The notes: generated by a model from the letters alone, not told the origin. DNA of 40,885 bases from Treponema sp. (GCA_017450535.1 JAFSTK010000119.1:1-40885), one strand, 5' to 3'; shown: positions 23,578 to 33,052, numbered from the stretch's first letter. Numbers and translations are program-made.

Positions 23578-24864
23578 ATGATTGTTGAATTTTCTATTGC
23601 GAACACGTTCTCCATAAAAGACCGCCAGACGATTAGCTTTGAGGCGGCGACTGAGGACGAGCGGAACGAAAGCCAGCACTGCGTTCAGATTGACGGACGA
23701 CGTATTCTCAAAATCGCGTGCCTGTACGGAGCCAATGCGTCGGGAAAGACGAACATTTTGACGGCTCTGCGTTTTTACATGTATTTTGCGATTGATTCTT
23801 TTACGGAGCTCAAGCCAAACGAGGCGACGCATTTTGTGCCGTTCCGATTTGATGAAAAAACTGCGCATGAGGCAGGAGAATTCAATCTTGTCTTCTATAT
23901 GTATGATGAATCTGGAAAGCCTGTCCTGTATGACTATGAGCTGACCTTGAGCGACACCCGCGTCATCTACGAAAAACTGAGTTATGCGCCCAAAGGAACA
24001 AAAAAATTGCTCTACGAACGAAACGAGTCCGGCGAAGTGACTTGGGGAGCGGGTATCACCGGCGCAAAAAAAGTGATTGCCCAGATGACGCGACCAAACT
24101 GTTCCGTACTGAGCACGGCGGCGCAGGCACAACATCCGCTTTTTCTGAAACTCTACGAAAATCTTTCCAAACGCTTTCACGGCATGGTCGCGCCGGTATC
24201 TGACCAGCTCTCTTCATTCACACTCAAACGAATCGAAGACGATGCCGCCTACAAGGAAAAAGTCATCGGCATGTTCAACGCGAGCGACATCGGGCAGATT
24301 TCCGACATTCGCATTGAGACGCACGCCATTCCGCAGGAATTCATGCAGCACATGTCGGCTGAAATGCAGGACGAGCTTGCACGAAATCCTGAACGGGCCA
24401 AGACACGGCGCGCGTTGTTCGTGCACAAATATGCGGACAAAGAGTATGAGCTTCCCGTCGGCTACGAGTCAGCTGGCACGCTCCGTATGCTGGAATTGAT
24501 TGCGCCTCTTTCCGACGTGATGCAGCATGCGTTCATTTTAATTGATGAGCTGGAGATGTCGCTGCACGAAGAACTGGTGGAGACATTTTTGCGGCTCTTT
24601 TTGGAGGCGAGCGAGGACAGTCAGCTTTTGTTCACCACGCAAGACCAGGATTTGCTGGACTCAGGATTGTTGCGCGACGATGAAATCTGGTTCTGCTACA
24701 AAACCGACTCCGGGAACAGCATCTATAACGCGATTACTGACTATGCGGAAATCAATCCCGCGTCGTCACGGAAGAAGTTGTATCAGGCGGGCAAATTTGG
24801 CGCGCTGCCTGTGGTAGACGTGAGCCAGCTGATGGGGTTGTTCAGTGCCAAGAAAAACCGCTAA
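23578..24864 (+). CDS. RloA/AbiLi-like AAA ATPase of a putative two-gene defence system
   Basis: A 428-aa ATPase of the AAA15/OLD-like type. It begins MIVEFSIANTFSIKDRQTIS, the usual first strand of this family. Walker A is GANASGKT (51-58), and the late ILIDELEMSLH supplies Walker B (Asp323, Glu324). A QLLFTTQDQDLLD segment is the expected sensor region. The signature-like YESAGTLRML precedes Walker B. RloA pairs with RloB next to restriction systems or alone, and resembles the AbiL abortive-infection pair. A start at an upstream ATG (23551) would lie before the -10 box and is rejected. The RloB-like gene overlaps its end by 20 nt. Confidence 0.85.
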   Translation: MIVEFSIANTFSIKDRQTISFEAATEDERNESQHCVQIDGRRILKIACLYGANASGKTNILTALRFYMYFAIDSFTELKPNEATHFVPFRFDEKTAHEAGEFNLVFYMYDESGKPVLYDYELTLSDTRVIYEKLSYAPKGTKKLLYERNESGEVTWGAGITGAKKVIAQMTRPNCSVLSTAAQAQHPLFLKLYENLSKRFHGMVAPVSDQLSSFTLKRIEDDAAYKEKVIGMFNASDIGQISDIRIETHAIPQEFMQHMSAEMQDELARNPERAKTRRALFVHKYADKEYELPVGYESAGTLRMLELIAPLSDVMQHAFILIDELEMSLHEELVETFLRLFLEASEDSQLLFTTQDQDLLDSGLLRDDEIWFCYKTDSGNSIYNAITDYAEINPASSRKKLYQAGKFGALPVVDVSQLMGLFSAKKNR

Positions 24865-25438
24865 ACTCCGCGCCCACAAGACAATTCTTTTGGTCGTGGA
24901 AGGCGAGACCGAGCAGATTTATTTTTCTCAAGTGCGTGCTGACCGCAAAATCAGCGGAATTACAATTGTGCCGCGCCTCGCCAAACACAGTTCCGTCAAG
25001 CACATTCTCAAAACCGCGCTCACCGAATACGAAGAGCACATCTACGATGAGATTTGGTGCGTCTTTGACCGTGACACAATTGTGCGCGACGGACTCAGCG
25101 AAGAAACGACTGACATGCTGGAAGAAGCGAAAAATTTGGGTATAAAATTCGCCCAGTCCTATCCGTCGTTTGAAGTATGGTTTTATCTGCATTTTGCCCT
25201 GCCCCAGCCGCATTACCTGAGCCAGTTCAGTTTAATTGAAGACTTCCGCCAATTCGTGCCGCGCTATGGAAAAGAACAGGCGTGGCTTGCATGCGGCGAC
25301 TTGTACGCAAAGCTAAAGCCACGAGAAAAAGACGCGCTTATCAACAGCGAAGAATTGCGCACCCGAAACGAAGCCACGCCCAGCGAAGGTAACACCGCTT
25401 GTGACGTGGACATACTGATGCGGAGCGCATTCGGGTAA
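24845..25438 (+). CDS. RloB/AbiLii-like protein, partner of the ATPase
   Basis: A 197-aa protein of the RloB family, thought to carry a Toprim-like nuclease fold. Acidic motifs are visible: VVEGETEQIYF (Glu19/21/23), then VFDRD around residues 76-80, and the family hallmark PSFEVWFYLHF near 110-120. The start is GTG 24845, inside the last codons of the ATPase gene, with a weak GGGG 8 nt upstream, so expression is coupled. By analogy with AbiL and OLD-like pairs the ATPase would sense infection and this subunit would act on nucleic acid. That is inference from family and gene order. Confidence 0.85.
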   Translation: MPRKTAKLRAHKTILLVVEGETEQIYFSQVRADRKISGITIVPRLAKHSSVKHILKTALTEYEEHIYDEIWCVFDRDTIVRDGLSEETTDMLEEAKNLGIKFAQSYPSFEVWFYLHFALPQPHYLSQFSLIEDFRQFVPRYGKEQAWLACGDLYAKLKPREKDALINSEELRTRNEATPSEGNTACDVDILMRSAFG

Positions 25439-25445
25439 AAAAATC

Positions 25446-25473
25446 TTGCAATCCCATGAAAATGAGATATACT
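25446..25473 (+). promoter_or_regulatory. Promoter of the TctCBA-type operon
   Basis: TTGCAA (25446-25451), a 16-bp spacer and TATACT (25468-25473). The leader is about 35 nt with AAGGAGG at 25501-25507. Confidence 0.65.
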
Positions 25474-25514
25474 GAATATATCCCATTTGTCTTTATTAAT
25501 AAGGAGGAATATAC

Positions 25515-26492
25515 ATGAAAAGGATTCTGACGATTACCGTACTTGCTGCCATGGCGGCATCGCTTTTTATCGGGTGTACCAAGAAGTCGGCCGCACCGGC
25601 TGTGGCTGATGACTGGAAGCCAAACGGCACGGTAACAATGATTGTTGCATACAAAGCAGGCTCAGGCACGGATAATACGGCCCGTGTTCTTACCTCGTAT
25701 GCTGAAAAATATGTCGGTCAGACACTCGTCATCGACAACAAAGAAGGCGGTTCGGGCTCAATCGGATGGACTGCACTTGCAAAGGCAAAACCGGACGGAC
25801 TCACGCTCGGCTTTATCAACCTTCCCACATTCTGCTCTAACATCATCGACCATCTTGGCTCATACACAGTGGAATCAATCGAGCCGATTGCAAACCACGT
25901 TATCGAGACATCAGTTGTGCTGGTTTCCGCAAAGAGTCCTTTTAACACATTAAAAGAACTGGTGGACTATGCGAAAGCAAATCCCGGAAAACTCAAAGCA
26001 TCCACAAACGGCAACAAAGCTTCAAACCACATTGGCGCACAATTGCTCGCTCATTCCGCAAATTTTGAATACACCGCAATTCCATATGGTGGCACTGCTG
26101 ACCAGCTTTTGGCTCTGCGTCAGGGCGAAGTTGACTTCTCTGTGGCAAAGGTGGCAGACTTCACGTCATTCGCTTCTGAACTCAAAGTATTGGGAACATA
26201 CGACACAAAGCGCATTCCTGAGTATCCTGACACACCGACTCTGGGTGAACTTGGATTCTATCCTGAATGGTACGGTTCTGCACGTTGTATCGTTGCCCCT
26301 GCAGGAACTCCCAAAGCAATTATTGACTTCTATGCAAACGCATTCAAGCAGGCAATGGAAGACGCAGACTATATTGCGGCAAGCAACAAGGCGCACATGA
26401 CAACGGAATTCAAATCTCCGAGCGAAACGGGCGATTTGATTAAACAGCAGTACAATTTCTGTGCTAACACACTGAAAGAAATTTTTAACTAA
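25515..26492 (+). CDS. Tripartite tricarboxylate transporter receptor lipoprotein (TctC/Bug family)
   Basis: Binding protein of a TTT system, 325 aa, typically for citrate or other carboxylates. The lipoprotein signal MKRILTITVLAAMAASLFIGC anchors it. Bug-family marks are TMIVAYKAGSGTDNTARVL, LVIDNKEGGSGSIGWTALAKAKPDGLTLGF and IPYGGTADQLLALRQGEVDF. AAGGAGG lies 7 nt before the ATG. It is followed by the small and large membrane subunits, a complete transporter. A nested stem (CCCGCG/CGCGGG outer, ATGCT/AGCAT inner) lies at about 26515-26555 before the next gene and may lower expression of the membrane genes relative to the receptor. Confidence 0.95.
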   Translation: MKRILTITVLAAMAASLFIGCTKKSAAPAVADDWKPNGTVTMIVAYKAGSGTDNTARVLTSYAEKYVGQTLVIDNKEGGSGSIGWTALAKAKPDGLTLGFINLPTFCSNIIDHLGSYTVESIEPIANHVIETSVVLVSAKSPFNTLKELVDYAKANPGKLKASTNGNKASNHIGAQLLAHSANFEYTAIPYGGTADQLLALRQGEVDFSVAKVADFTSFASELKVLGTYDTKRIPEYPDTPTLGELGFYPEWYGSARCIVAPAGTPKAIIDFYANAFKQAMEDADYIAASNKAHMTTEFKSPSETGDLIKQQYNFCANTLKEIFN

Positions 26493-26583
26493 CGGTTTTT
26501 TTTTCCCATGATGCCCCGCGTGGATGCTGCGCAAGCCGAAGCATAAGCGCGGGATTTCTTTTATATGCTAAATGAGGTTGTAA

Positions 26584-27039
26584 ATGAAAAAAACAGACAT
26601 CGGTGTTGTGGCGTTCATGTACGGTATCTGCGTTTGGTTTCTGCTGATGAACCGAAGCTTACCTGCTGACGCACAGATTTATCCCAAGTTCATTATCGCA
26701 TTGCTCGGCGGGCTGACAACGCTCTATCTGATTAAAATGCTGATTACGGCAAAAAAAGAAGGCGTGACAAACGGATTCCCCGAATTGTTCAAAGGATTTC
26801 TGCCCAAGCAGTTCTTTCCCATTTTGGGAATGGCGATTGGGTATCTTGCCGCGCTCTATCTGATTGGTTTTTATCCGGCGACGCTTATCTTTATGATTCT
26901 CGTGCTGTGGTTTATGAACATCCGCCCGCTCACCATCGGCATTACAACGGCGGCAATTATGGCATTGGTGTTTGTCACATTCAATGTGGTGCTTAAAGTG
27001 AGCCTCATAAAAGGGCTTGTCTTTGAACTGCTTTTCTAG
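26584..27039 (+). CDS. TTT transporter small membrane subunit (TctB family)
   Basis: A 151-aa protein with four predicted helices (about 6-22, 34-53, 78-97 and 98-143 as a split pair), the size and pattern of TctB. LLMNRSLPADAQIYPKFIIALLGGLTTLYL matches the family start. GAGG lies 6 nt before the ATG. It is followed after 9 nt by the large subunit, whose Shine-Dalgarno overlaps the TctB stop. Confidence 0.9.
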   Translation: MKKTDIGVVAFMYGICVWFLLMNRSLPADAQIYPKFIIALLGGLTTLYLIKMLITAKKEGVTNGFPELFKGFLPKQFFPILGMAIGYLAALYLIGFYPATLIFMILVLWFMNIRPLTIGITTAAIMALVFVTFNVVLKVSLIKGLVFELLF

Positions 27040-27048
27040 GAGGCGCAT

Positions 27049-28569
27049 ATGTTTGAAACCTTGTCTTTAATGGGCGCAGGCTTTATTAACGCGCTCTCCC
27101 CGCTGAATCTTCTGGCAATGGCTTTGAGTACCGCGCTCGGCATTGTGATTGGCTGTCTGCCAGGTCTTTCCGCGGCGATGGGCGTTGCATTGCTTCTGCC
27201 GATGACGTTCTCCATGCCCGCCTCAACGGGACTGATTGTGCTGGGCGGCATTTACTGCGGCGCAATCTTTGGCGGCTCAATCTCCGCAATTTTGATTCAT
27301 ACGCCGGGCACTCCCGCATCCGCCGCAACCGCCCTTGACGGCTACGAACTGACCAAACAAGGCAGAGCAGGAAAAGCACTGGCCGTATCATGCTTCTCTT
27401 CATTCTGCGGCGGCTTACTCAGCTGTATCTCACTCTATTTCTTTGCGCCAATGTTGGCTCAGCTTGCGATGAAGTTCAAACAGCCCGAATACTTCTGGCT
27501 CTCCATCTTCGGCTTGACGATTATTGCGGGCGTCTCCACCAAGAGTATGCTCAAAGGTCTTATGAGCGGCGCGCTTGGTCTGCTGATTTCTACTATTGGT
27601 ATGGACCCGATTAACGGTGTTCCGCGCTTTATGTTCGGACAAGATTCTCTCTATGAGGGCATCAATGTGACCTGCGCGCTGATTGGTCTTTTCTCCATGT
27701 CGCAGGCACTTATCTTGGCGGAAAAGGCGATTGTAAAGCGTCAGGAAGCCACCAAGGTAAAGGACAAAATGGTTCTGACCGGCGGCGAAATAAAACGCAT
27801 CACTCCAACAATTCTGCGCGGATGGATTACCGGAAATATCATCGGTATTTTGCCCGGTGCGGGTGCGTCAATCGCCTGCTTTATGAGCTACAACACAAAC
27901 AAACAGCTCTCAAAGCACCCGGAAGAATTTGGCAAAGGCTCAATCGAAGGCGTTGCGGCAAGCGAGGCTGCGAACAATGCGGTAACAGGCGGCTCACTCA
28001 TTCCTATGCTCACGCTGGGCATTCCGGGCGAATCTGTCACGGCGATTTTGATGGGCGGTCTGATTATTCAGGGCTTACAGCCGGGCGCAGACTTGTTCAC
28101 AAAATATGCCCCGATGACGTACACCTTCTTCGCTGGCTTTGTGCTCGTGCAGTTCTTTATGCTGGGAATCGGTCTTTTGGGTTGCAAAGGTTTCGCAAAA
28201 ATCGCAAAACTGTCCGATGCCATTTTGATTCCCTGTATCATCGTGCTCTGTATCGTAGGCTCATTCGCAATCAGAAAGATTTACGCCGATGTGGTGATTA
28301 TGATGTTGTTCGGTATCTTAGGCTATCTCGTGCGCAAGTTTGAGCTGAACAATGCGGCAATCGTTCTCGCGCTGATTCTTGGCCCGCTCGGAGAAAAAGG
28401 CTTGCGACGCTCGCTTCTGCTTTCTGGCGGAAATCCTGCGATTTTCTTCTCTTCTCCCGTGTGCTGGGTACTGATTGCGCTCTGTATCTTTGGCATATTG
28501 AGCCCGATTCTGATGAACAAGCTGGAAAGGAAAATGAGTGGCGGAGCGACCGCTGAGCATTCCGATTAA
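27049..28569 (+). CDS. TTT transporter large membrane subunit (TctA family)
   Basis: A 506-aa permease with about twelve helices. The TctA signatures are all present: [61 protein letters not shown], and in the second half [17 protein letters not shown] and [17 protein letters not shown]. The start has GGAGG 5 nt upstream. It completes the TctCBA set, and a terminator follows at 28588-28629. Confidence 0.96.
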   Translation: MFETLSLMGAGFINALSPLNLLAMALSTALGIVIGCLPGLSAAMGVALLLPMTFSMPASTGLIVLGGIYCGAIFGGSISAILIHTPGTPASAATALDGYELTKQGRAGKALAVSCFSSFCGGLLSCISLYFFAPMLAQLAMKFKQPEYFWLSIFGLTIIAGVSTKSMLKGLMSGALGLLISTIGMDPINGVPRFMFGQDSLYEGINVTCALIGLFSMSQALILAEKAIVKRQEATKVKDKMVLTGGEIKRITPTILRGWITGNIIGILPGAGASIACFMSYNTNKQLSKHPEEFGKGSIEGVAASEAANNAVTGGSLIPMLTLGIPGESVTAILMGGLIIQGLQPGADLFTKYAPMTYTFFAGFVLVQFFMLGIGLLGCKGFAKIAKLSDAILIPCIIVLCIVGSFAIRKIYADVVIMMLFGILGYLVRKFELNNAAIVLALILGPLGEKGLRRSLLLSGGNPAIFFSSPVCWVLIALCIFGILSPILMNKLERKMSGGATAEHSD

Positions 28570-28587
28570 AAGCATTTTATTTCATAC

Positions 28588-28629
28588 AAAAAAACGGTGG
28601 TTTCGACTATGCAAAACCACCGTTTTTTT
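28588..28629. terminator. Bidirectional terminator between the TctA and hydrolase genes
   Basis: A-run plus ACGGTGGTTT pairs with AAACCACCGT plus seven T. The poly-A/poly-T flanks make it work on both strands for the two convergent genes. Confidence 0.92.
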
Positions 28630-28659
28630 ATGCCTCCACGTTTTTTTCCGTGCGAGAAT

Positions 28660-29619
28660 TTATTTCAAATACGTCTTCAACCAATCGATAGACATCTGCT
28701 GCCATTTTGAGGCAGTGCCATAGGCGTTCAGCACACCAAATCCATGTCCGCTTTCCGGGAAGATATGCAGCTCGCACTTAGAGCCTTTCGCGCTCATCGC
28801 ATTCCAATACGCCACCGCATTCGCATACGGATTTACGCTTTTGTCATCGGTCGCGCACAAAACAAACGCAGGTGGTGTCGCACCGTTTACCAACAGCTCA
28901 CAAGATGCCGCATCTTTCGCTTTCTGGTCAGGTTTTTCACCCAGCAACGCTTTGCGGCTTCCCGCATGAACGCCTTTATCCTGCATCGTAATAACTGGAT
29001 AGACCAAAATCTGGAACGAAGGTTTTGCGCTCACCCACTCGCCTTTCGCATCCTTGTCCGCGTTGTCCACTGCTTTGTAAGTCTCTTCCTTAAATCTAGT
29101 CGCAAGACTTGCTGCCACGTGACCGCCAGCCGAACTTCCCAAAACGCCCACGCCAAAAGCTGCCACACCAAACTTTTCCGCATTAGCACGAATCACACGC
29201 ATAGCACGCTGAGCATCCTGCAACGCAACCAAATCTGCATTTTTATGTCCGTCGTTCGGAGTGCGGTAGGTCAGCACAAACACCGTGTAGCCTGCATCGG
29301 TATAGCCTTTGACATAATCATAGCCTTCGGTATCGATGACAACACGTGCGTATGCGCCGCCGGGAATAACAAGAATTGATTTTTTTGTATTTGCCACATT
29401 CGCAGATGGCTTAAAGACTTCAAAATACGGCTCGGTCACACCGCTTACCGCACGATTTTCATGTCCGGGAATTTTACTGCGCTCAACAGTCTCCTGCGTC
29501 ACTTTCAGTTTTTCTGAGCCAGGACCTTTTTTGTTCGGCCACAGATAGACTTTTTCCTGTGCAAAGACTACACCCATCAGCATACAGGCGGCAAAGACCG
29601 CTGTAATCAATTTTTTCAT
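28660..29619 (-). CDS. Secreted alpha/beta hydrolase (esterase-like)
   Basis: A 319-aa exported protein (signal MKKLITAVFAACMLMGVVFA) of the alpha/beta hydrolase fold similar to acetyl-xylan or lipase-type esterases. The oxyanion motif is LVIPGGAYARVV and the nucleophile elbow GSSAGGH (Ser163). The acid Asp is in ALCATDDKSVNP-like context (FVLCATDDKSV) and the His in ESGHGFGVL. CGGAG lies 6 nt before the ATG, and it has its own strong promoter. A role in removing acetyl groups from plant polysaccharides would suit a gut organism, but the substrate is not shown by the sequence. Confidence 0.9.
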   Translation of the reverse strand: MKKLITAVFAACMLMGVVFAQEKVYLWPNKKGPGSEKLKVTQETVERSKIPGHENRAVSGVTEPYFEVFKPSANVANTKKSILVIPGGAYARVVIDTEGYDYVKGYTDAGYTVFVLTYRTPNDGHKNADLVALQDAQRAMRVIRANAEKFGVAAFGVGVLGSSAGGHVAASLATRFKEETYKAVDNADKDAKGEWVSAKPSFQILVYPVITMQDKGVHAGSRKALLGEKPDQKAKDAASCELLVNGATPPAFVLCATDDKSVNPYANAVAYWNAMSAKGSKCELHIFPESGHGFGVLNAYGTASKWQQMSIDWLKTYLK

Positions 29620-29650
29620 AGAAATCTCCGTTTTTTATAAAGATATTTCT

Positions 29651-29679
29651 ATTATAAACCTGTTTTTTACAGCGGTCAA
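29651..29679 (-). promoter_or_regulatory. Sigma70-type promoter of the hydrolase gene
   Basis: Minus strand TTGACC (29679-29674), 17-bp spacer, perfect TATAAT (29656-29651). The leader is about 25 nt with a Shine-Dalgarno. Confidence 0.85.
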
Positions 29680-29716
29680 ATTCACCATCCCTTGCTGAAC
29701 GCCTGTGAAATGTTAC

Positions 29717-31009
29717 TTAAAAAAAAGTTTTCTTCAAGAAGGGCAGCACATCATCCCAATTCGTGAAGTTTGCTTCAGGAAATCCATTTACTTTGGTATA
29801 ACTAGTACATTGAAGCAATTCAGTGCCCGTATAGACATGTAAAAAGTTTTGTAATAAGGTGCCAATAGAATAACTGCCGTCTCCGTTTTTAGAAGGGTAA
29901 TCAGCAGTTATCAAAACTATTCCATCACTACTGTTGAAAAAACCAGTTACGGGGCTTATTTCACCATAATGGTTCGCTGTTCCGGAGATTATACCGTTAC
30001 TGTCAAAATCTAGAGTAGCTGTTAAACTTTCACTAACTGTACCGCCGTTCGCAACTATATACTCCCATTTGGCAAACAGCCCGTTACCTGATTTTCTTGT
30101 CATTTTTCCAGTAGCAGTATCACGGTATTCCAAGTATTCTGAATCAGAGCACTTTACAAAAAATGTTTCATTAGGTTCATCAGCATTTTTATCTTCCCTT
30201 TTAAAGCTGCCGGTAGATTCATTATATGTAACATCATCTACACCATCTTTTGACAAGACGGTGACAGTTTTGCTTATGCCATTACGAGAAAATGTTACCG
30301 TATAGAAATGATATGTCGCATCTTTTATTTTTGTTCCTTCGCTTGTAATTTTCTCATACTCGGTACAAGAGCCAATAATATCAAACTGATTTACTATTTC
30401 CTTTCCTTTATCATTATCCAACTCTCCTAAAAAGTTGATGACTTCATTTTTATCACAGTCTGTTAAAAAACGAGAACGCAAAATTGAGCCACTAAGTTCG
30501 CTGCTTGTTGGATGCGAGAGTTTTTTCACATCAATTGACGCTTCACTAACGGCGGCACTAGCACGTCCACCAACTGTAATTTTTCCAATGTGAATAATCG
30601 CCTCTTTATTGCCGACAGTTTTTCCAGCCGGAATGTAAACGGCAATGTTCACAATGCTGTCAGTAGTTGGCGCGACAAATTTTATTTTTACGCCCAGATT
30701 AGTCGTTGTTACCGAAGTAACTTTTGCCGAAAGACCGAATGCAGGTTCATCAGGGGCTTCAGGTTCTTCAGCGGCGCGGGAAACAGCATAATGTACATTC
30801 ATTGAAATCAGATTGGTAATATCTTCTTCAACTGTAAACGCATTAGCCTTGAGCGCACTATTAGTCAAATCAAGCGACACTGTCTTTTCGTATGTTCCAC
30901 CTAATGAAACATCTGCACTTACACCAACGACATCATCGGAATCACTAGAACAACTTACCGCAAAAAACATTGCGGCAAGAAACGGAACAACCATAAAAAT
31001 CTTCTTCAT
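29717..31009 (-). CDS. Lipoprotein of unknown function
   Basis: A 430-aa lipoprotein with signal MKKIFMVVPFLAAMFFAVSC and a Ser/Asp-rich tether (SSDSDD). The frame runs 18 codons further upstream, but GAGGAGG lies 6 nt before ATG 31009. The body looks beta-rich, with repeated short strands such as VSLGGTYEKTVSLDL, TTTNLGVKIKFVAPTT and IVNIAVYIPAGKTV, a negatively charged break (EEPEAPDEPA), then a KIKDATYHFYTVTFSRNGISKTVTV region. No catalytic motif is evident and I do not recognise a family. Codons are more A/T-rich than in neighbouring genes, which may point to recent acquisition or fast evolution as a surface protein. Confidence 0.75.
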   Translation of the reverse strand: MKKIFMVVPFLAAMFFAVSCSSDSDDVVGVSADVSLGGTYEKTVSLDLTNSALKANAFTVEEDITNLISMNVHYAVSRAAEEPEAPDEPAFGLSAKVTSVTTTNLGVKIKFVAPTTDSIVNIAVYIPAGKTVGNKEAIIHIGKITVGGRASAAVSEASIDVKKLSHPTSSELSGSILRSRFLTDCDKNEVINFLGELDNDKGKEIVNQFDIIGSCTEYEKITSEGTKIKDATYHFYTVTFSRNGISKTVTVLSKDGVDDVTYNESTGSFKREDKNADEPNETFFVKCSDSEYLEYRDTATGKMTRKSGNGLFAKWEYIVANGGTVSESLTATLDFDSNGIISGTANHYGEISPVTGFFNSSDGIVLITADYPSKNGDGSYSIGTLLQNFLHVYTGTELLQCTSYTKVNGFPEANFTNWDDVLPFLKKTFF

Positions 31010-31116
31010 AGAATGCCTCCTCAAAATAATTACTCTTCTATTAGCAGTTGCAAGAGCCGTCAATCTTTTTTTTCATTTTCCCCTACTTCCGACTAATCTT
31101 CTGAATTTTGTGCTCG

Positions 31117-31145
31117 TTGTATAATTTTCTCATATCTGCTATATT
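31117..31145 (+). promoter_or_regulatory. Promoter of gpmI
   Basis: TTGTAT (31117-31122), a 17-bp spacer and TATATT (31140-31145). The leader is about 15 nt and contains AGGAG at 31156-31160. Confidence 0.55.
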
Positions 31146-31166
31146 CTAAGGGTACAGGAGACAAAT

Positions 31167-32831
31167 ATGGCAGACACAATGCATGCTTTGGAAAAAAATC
31201 CGAATTGGAAAGGCCGCCGTGGTCCGGTAGTTCTCGTAATTATGGACGGCGTTGGCTATGGTAAATATGAAGACGGAGATGCGGTAAAGGCTTCAAAAAT
31301 GAAGTACCTTGATTGGTTCACCGCAAACTGCCCGCATACAAAACTGAAGGCTCACGGAACAGCTGTCGGTCTTCCGAGTGATGACGACATGGGAAACAGC
31401 GAAGTCGGTCACAATGCGATGGGCTGCGGTCGCGTATTCGCACAGGGCGCAAAATTGGTCGGCGAGTCAATCGCTAACGGCTCAATGTTCGCCGCAGACA
31501 CATGGAAAAAACTCGTTAAGAATGTAAACGACAAAAACGCGACATTGCACTTCATCGGCTTGGTCTCAGACGGAAACGTACACTCTCACATCGACCACCT
31601 CAAGGCGATGATTACACAGGCTTCAAAAGACGGCGTTAAAAAACTCCGCGTACACGCTCTTCTTGACGGACGCGACGTTGACCCCACATCAGCTTTGAAC
31701 TACATCACTCCGCTTGAAGAATTCTTGACTGGATTCGCAGGCGTTGACTATCAGATTGCTTCTGGTGGCGGACGTATGTACATGACGATGGACCGCTACA
31801 ACGCAGACTGGAGCATGGTTGAGCGCGGATGGAAAGCACATGTTCTCGGCGAAGGACGCAAATTTGAGTCAGCTACAAAAGCAATCGAAACTTACCGCTC
31901 AGAGATTCCGGGACTTCTTGACCAGGACATGCATGAATTCGTCATCGCAAAAGACGGCAAGGCAGTCGGCACAATCGAAGACGGCGACAGCGTAATCTAC
32001 TTCAACTTCCGTGGCGACCGCGCTTTGGAAATGACACGCGCATTTGAGACACCTAAGGGCGGCGATTTGCCGTTTGACCGCGTTCGTGTTCCGGCTGTTG
32101 AATACGCAGGCATGATGGAATACGACGGCGACGCACATGTTCCGGCACAGTACCTCGTGAACCCGCCGAGCATCGACCGCACAATGGGCGAATATCTCAC
32201 CAAGACGGGCGTAAAATTGCTCGCTATCTCTGAGACACAAAAATACGGTCACGTCACCTACTTCTTCAACGGAAACAAACAGGGCAAATTTGACGAGAAA
32301 CTTGAAGACTACATCGAAGTTCCGTCTGATGTCGTACCGTTTGAGCAGCGTCCGTGGATGAAGTGCGCAGAAATCACTGACAAAGTAATCGAAGCAATCA
32401 AATCCGGCAAATACGACCACATCCGCTTGAACTATCCGAACGGAGACATGGTTGGTCACACAGGCGTATTCAATGCAGTCGTCTGCTCAATGGAAGGCAT
32501 GGACTTGCAGCTCGGTCGTCTCAAGGCGGCAATCGATGAGGCTGGCGGCATTCTCTGTCTCACCGCTGACCACGGAAACAGTGACGATATGTACGAGCAC
32601 GCAAAAGACGGCTCTGTTAAAACAGACAAGTCTGGCGAGCCCAAGGCAAAGACAAGCCACAGCCTGAACCCCGTCCCTGGCATCATCTACGACCCCGAAT
32701 ACAAAGGCGAGTACGACAACACCAAACTCAACGACGGACTGGGAATCTCTTCATGGCCTAGCACATTGATTGAACTCATGGGCTACAAAGCTCCGACAGA
32801 CTACGACAAGAGCATAATTAATTTGAAATAA
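31167..32831 (+). CDS. gpmI: 2,3-bisphosphoglycerate-independent phosphoglycerate mutase
   Basis: Interconverts 3- and 2-phosphoglycerate in glycolysis using two metal ions. The protein is 554 aa, somewhat longer than the usual ~510. VVLVIMDGVGYG supplies the first metal Asp. DDMGNSEVGHNAMGCGR contains the phosphorylated Ser78. HSHIDHLKAM, LHALLDGRD-type (VHALLDGRDVDPTSA), NYPNGDMVGHTG and LTADHGNSDDM are all canonical. AGGAG lies 6 nt before the ATG. Codon use is markedly uniform (many GAC, AAC, CGC), as in highly expressed genes. It stands as a single gene with its own promoter and terminator. Confidence 0.97.
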   Translation: MADTMHALEKNPNWKGRRGPVVLVIMDGVGYGKYEDGDAVKASKMKYLDWFTANCPHTKLKAHGTAVGLPSDDDMGNSEVGHNAMGCGRVFAQGAKLVGESIANGSMFAADTWKKLVKNVNDKNATLHFIGLVSDGNVHSHIDHLKAMITQASKDGVKKLRVHALLDGRDVDPTSALNYITPLEEFLTGFAGVDYQIASGGGRMYMTMDRYNADWSMVERGWKAHVLGEGRKFESATKAIETYRSEIPGLLDQDMHEFVIAKDGKAVGTIEDGDSVIYFNFRGDRALEMTRAFETPKGGDLPFDRVRVPAVEYAGMMEYDGDAHVPAQYLVNPPSIDRTMGEYLTKTGVKLLAISETQKYGHVTYFFNGNKQGKFDEKLEDYIEVPSDVVPFEQRPWMKCAEITDKVIEAIKSGKYDHIRLNYPNGDMVGHTGVFNAVVCSMEGMDLQLGRLKAAIDEAGGILCLTADHGNSDDMYEHAKDGSVKTDKSGEPKAKTSHSLNPVPGIIYDPEYKGEYDNTKLNDGLGISSWPSTLIELMGYKAPTDYDKSIINLK

Positions 32832-32937
32832 ATTGCGTTATTCATGAGGATGCACAGGATTGACAGGAAAAAGAGTAGTTTTTTACTATCCTGTACATCT
32901 TTGCTAATCCGTGTTTATCCTTTTGAATCCGCGATAC
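32832..32937. repeat. Intergenic sequence with inverted CCTGT/ACAGG-type repeats
   Basis: After gpmI, ACAGGA occurs near 32861 and TCCTGT near 32889 around a T-rich centre, and short ATCC and TATCC words recur to 32930. It resembles degenerate intergenic repeats seen in several bacteria. No ORF or promoter is obvious. Confidence 0.35.
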
Positions 32938-32970
32938 AGCCTTCGGCTCAATGCCGGGGGCTTTTTTTTT
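32938..32970 (+). terminator. Terminator of gpmI
   Basis: A 10-bp stem with two G-U pairs (AGCCTTCGGC with GCCGGGGGCT, loop TCAAT) is followed by nine T. Confidence 0.88.
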
Positions 32971-32992
32971 CAAATTTTCACGGTGCAATATC

Positions 32993-33022
32993 TTGTATAA
33001 ATATAAACTAAAATTGTATAAT
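32993..33022 (+). promoter_or_regulatory. Promoter of the TAXI-TRAP operon
   Basis: TTGTAT (32993-32998), an 18-bp spacer and perfect TATAAT (33017-33022). The leader is about 24 nt with AAGGAG at 33039-33044. Confidence 0.65.
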
Positions 33023-33052
33023 TATATAGTCATTTTAAAAGGAGATTTTACC

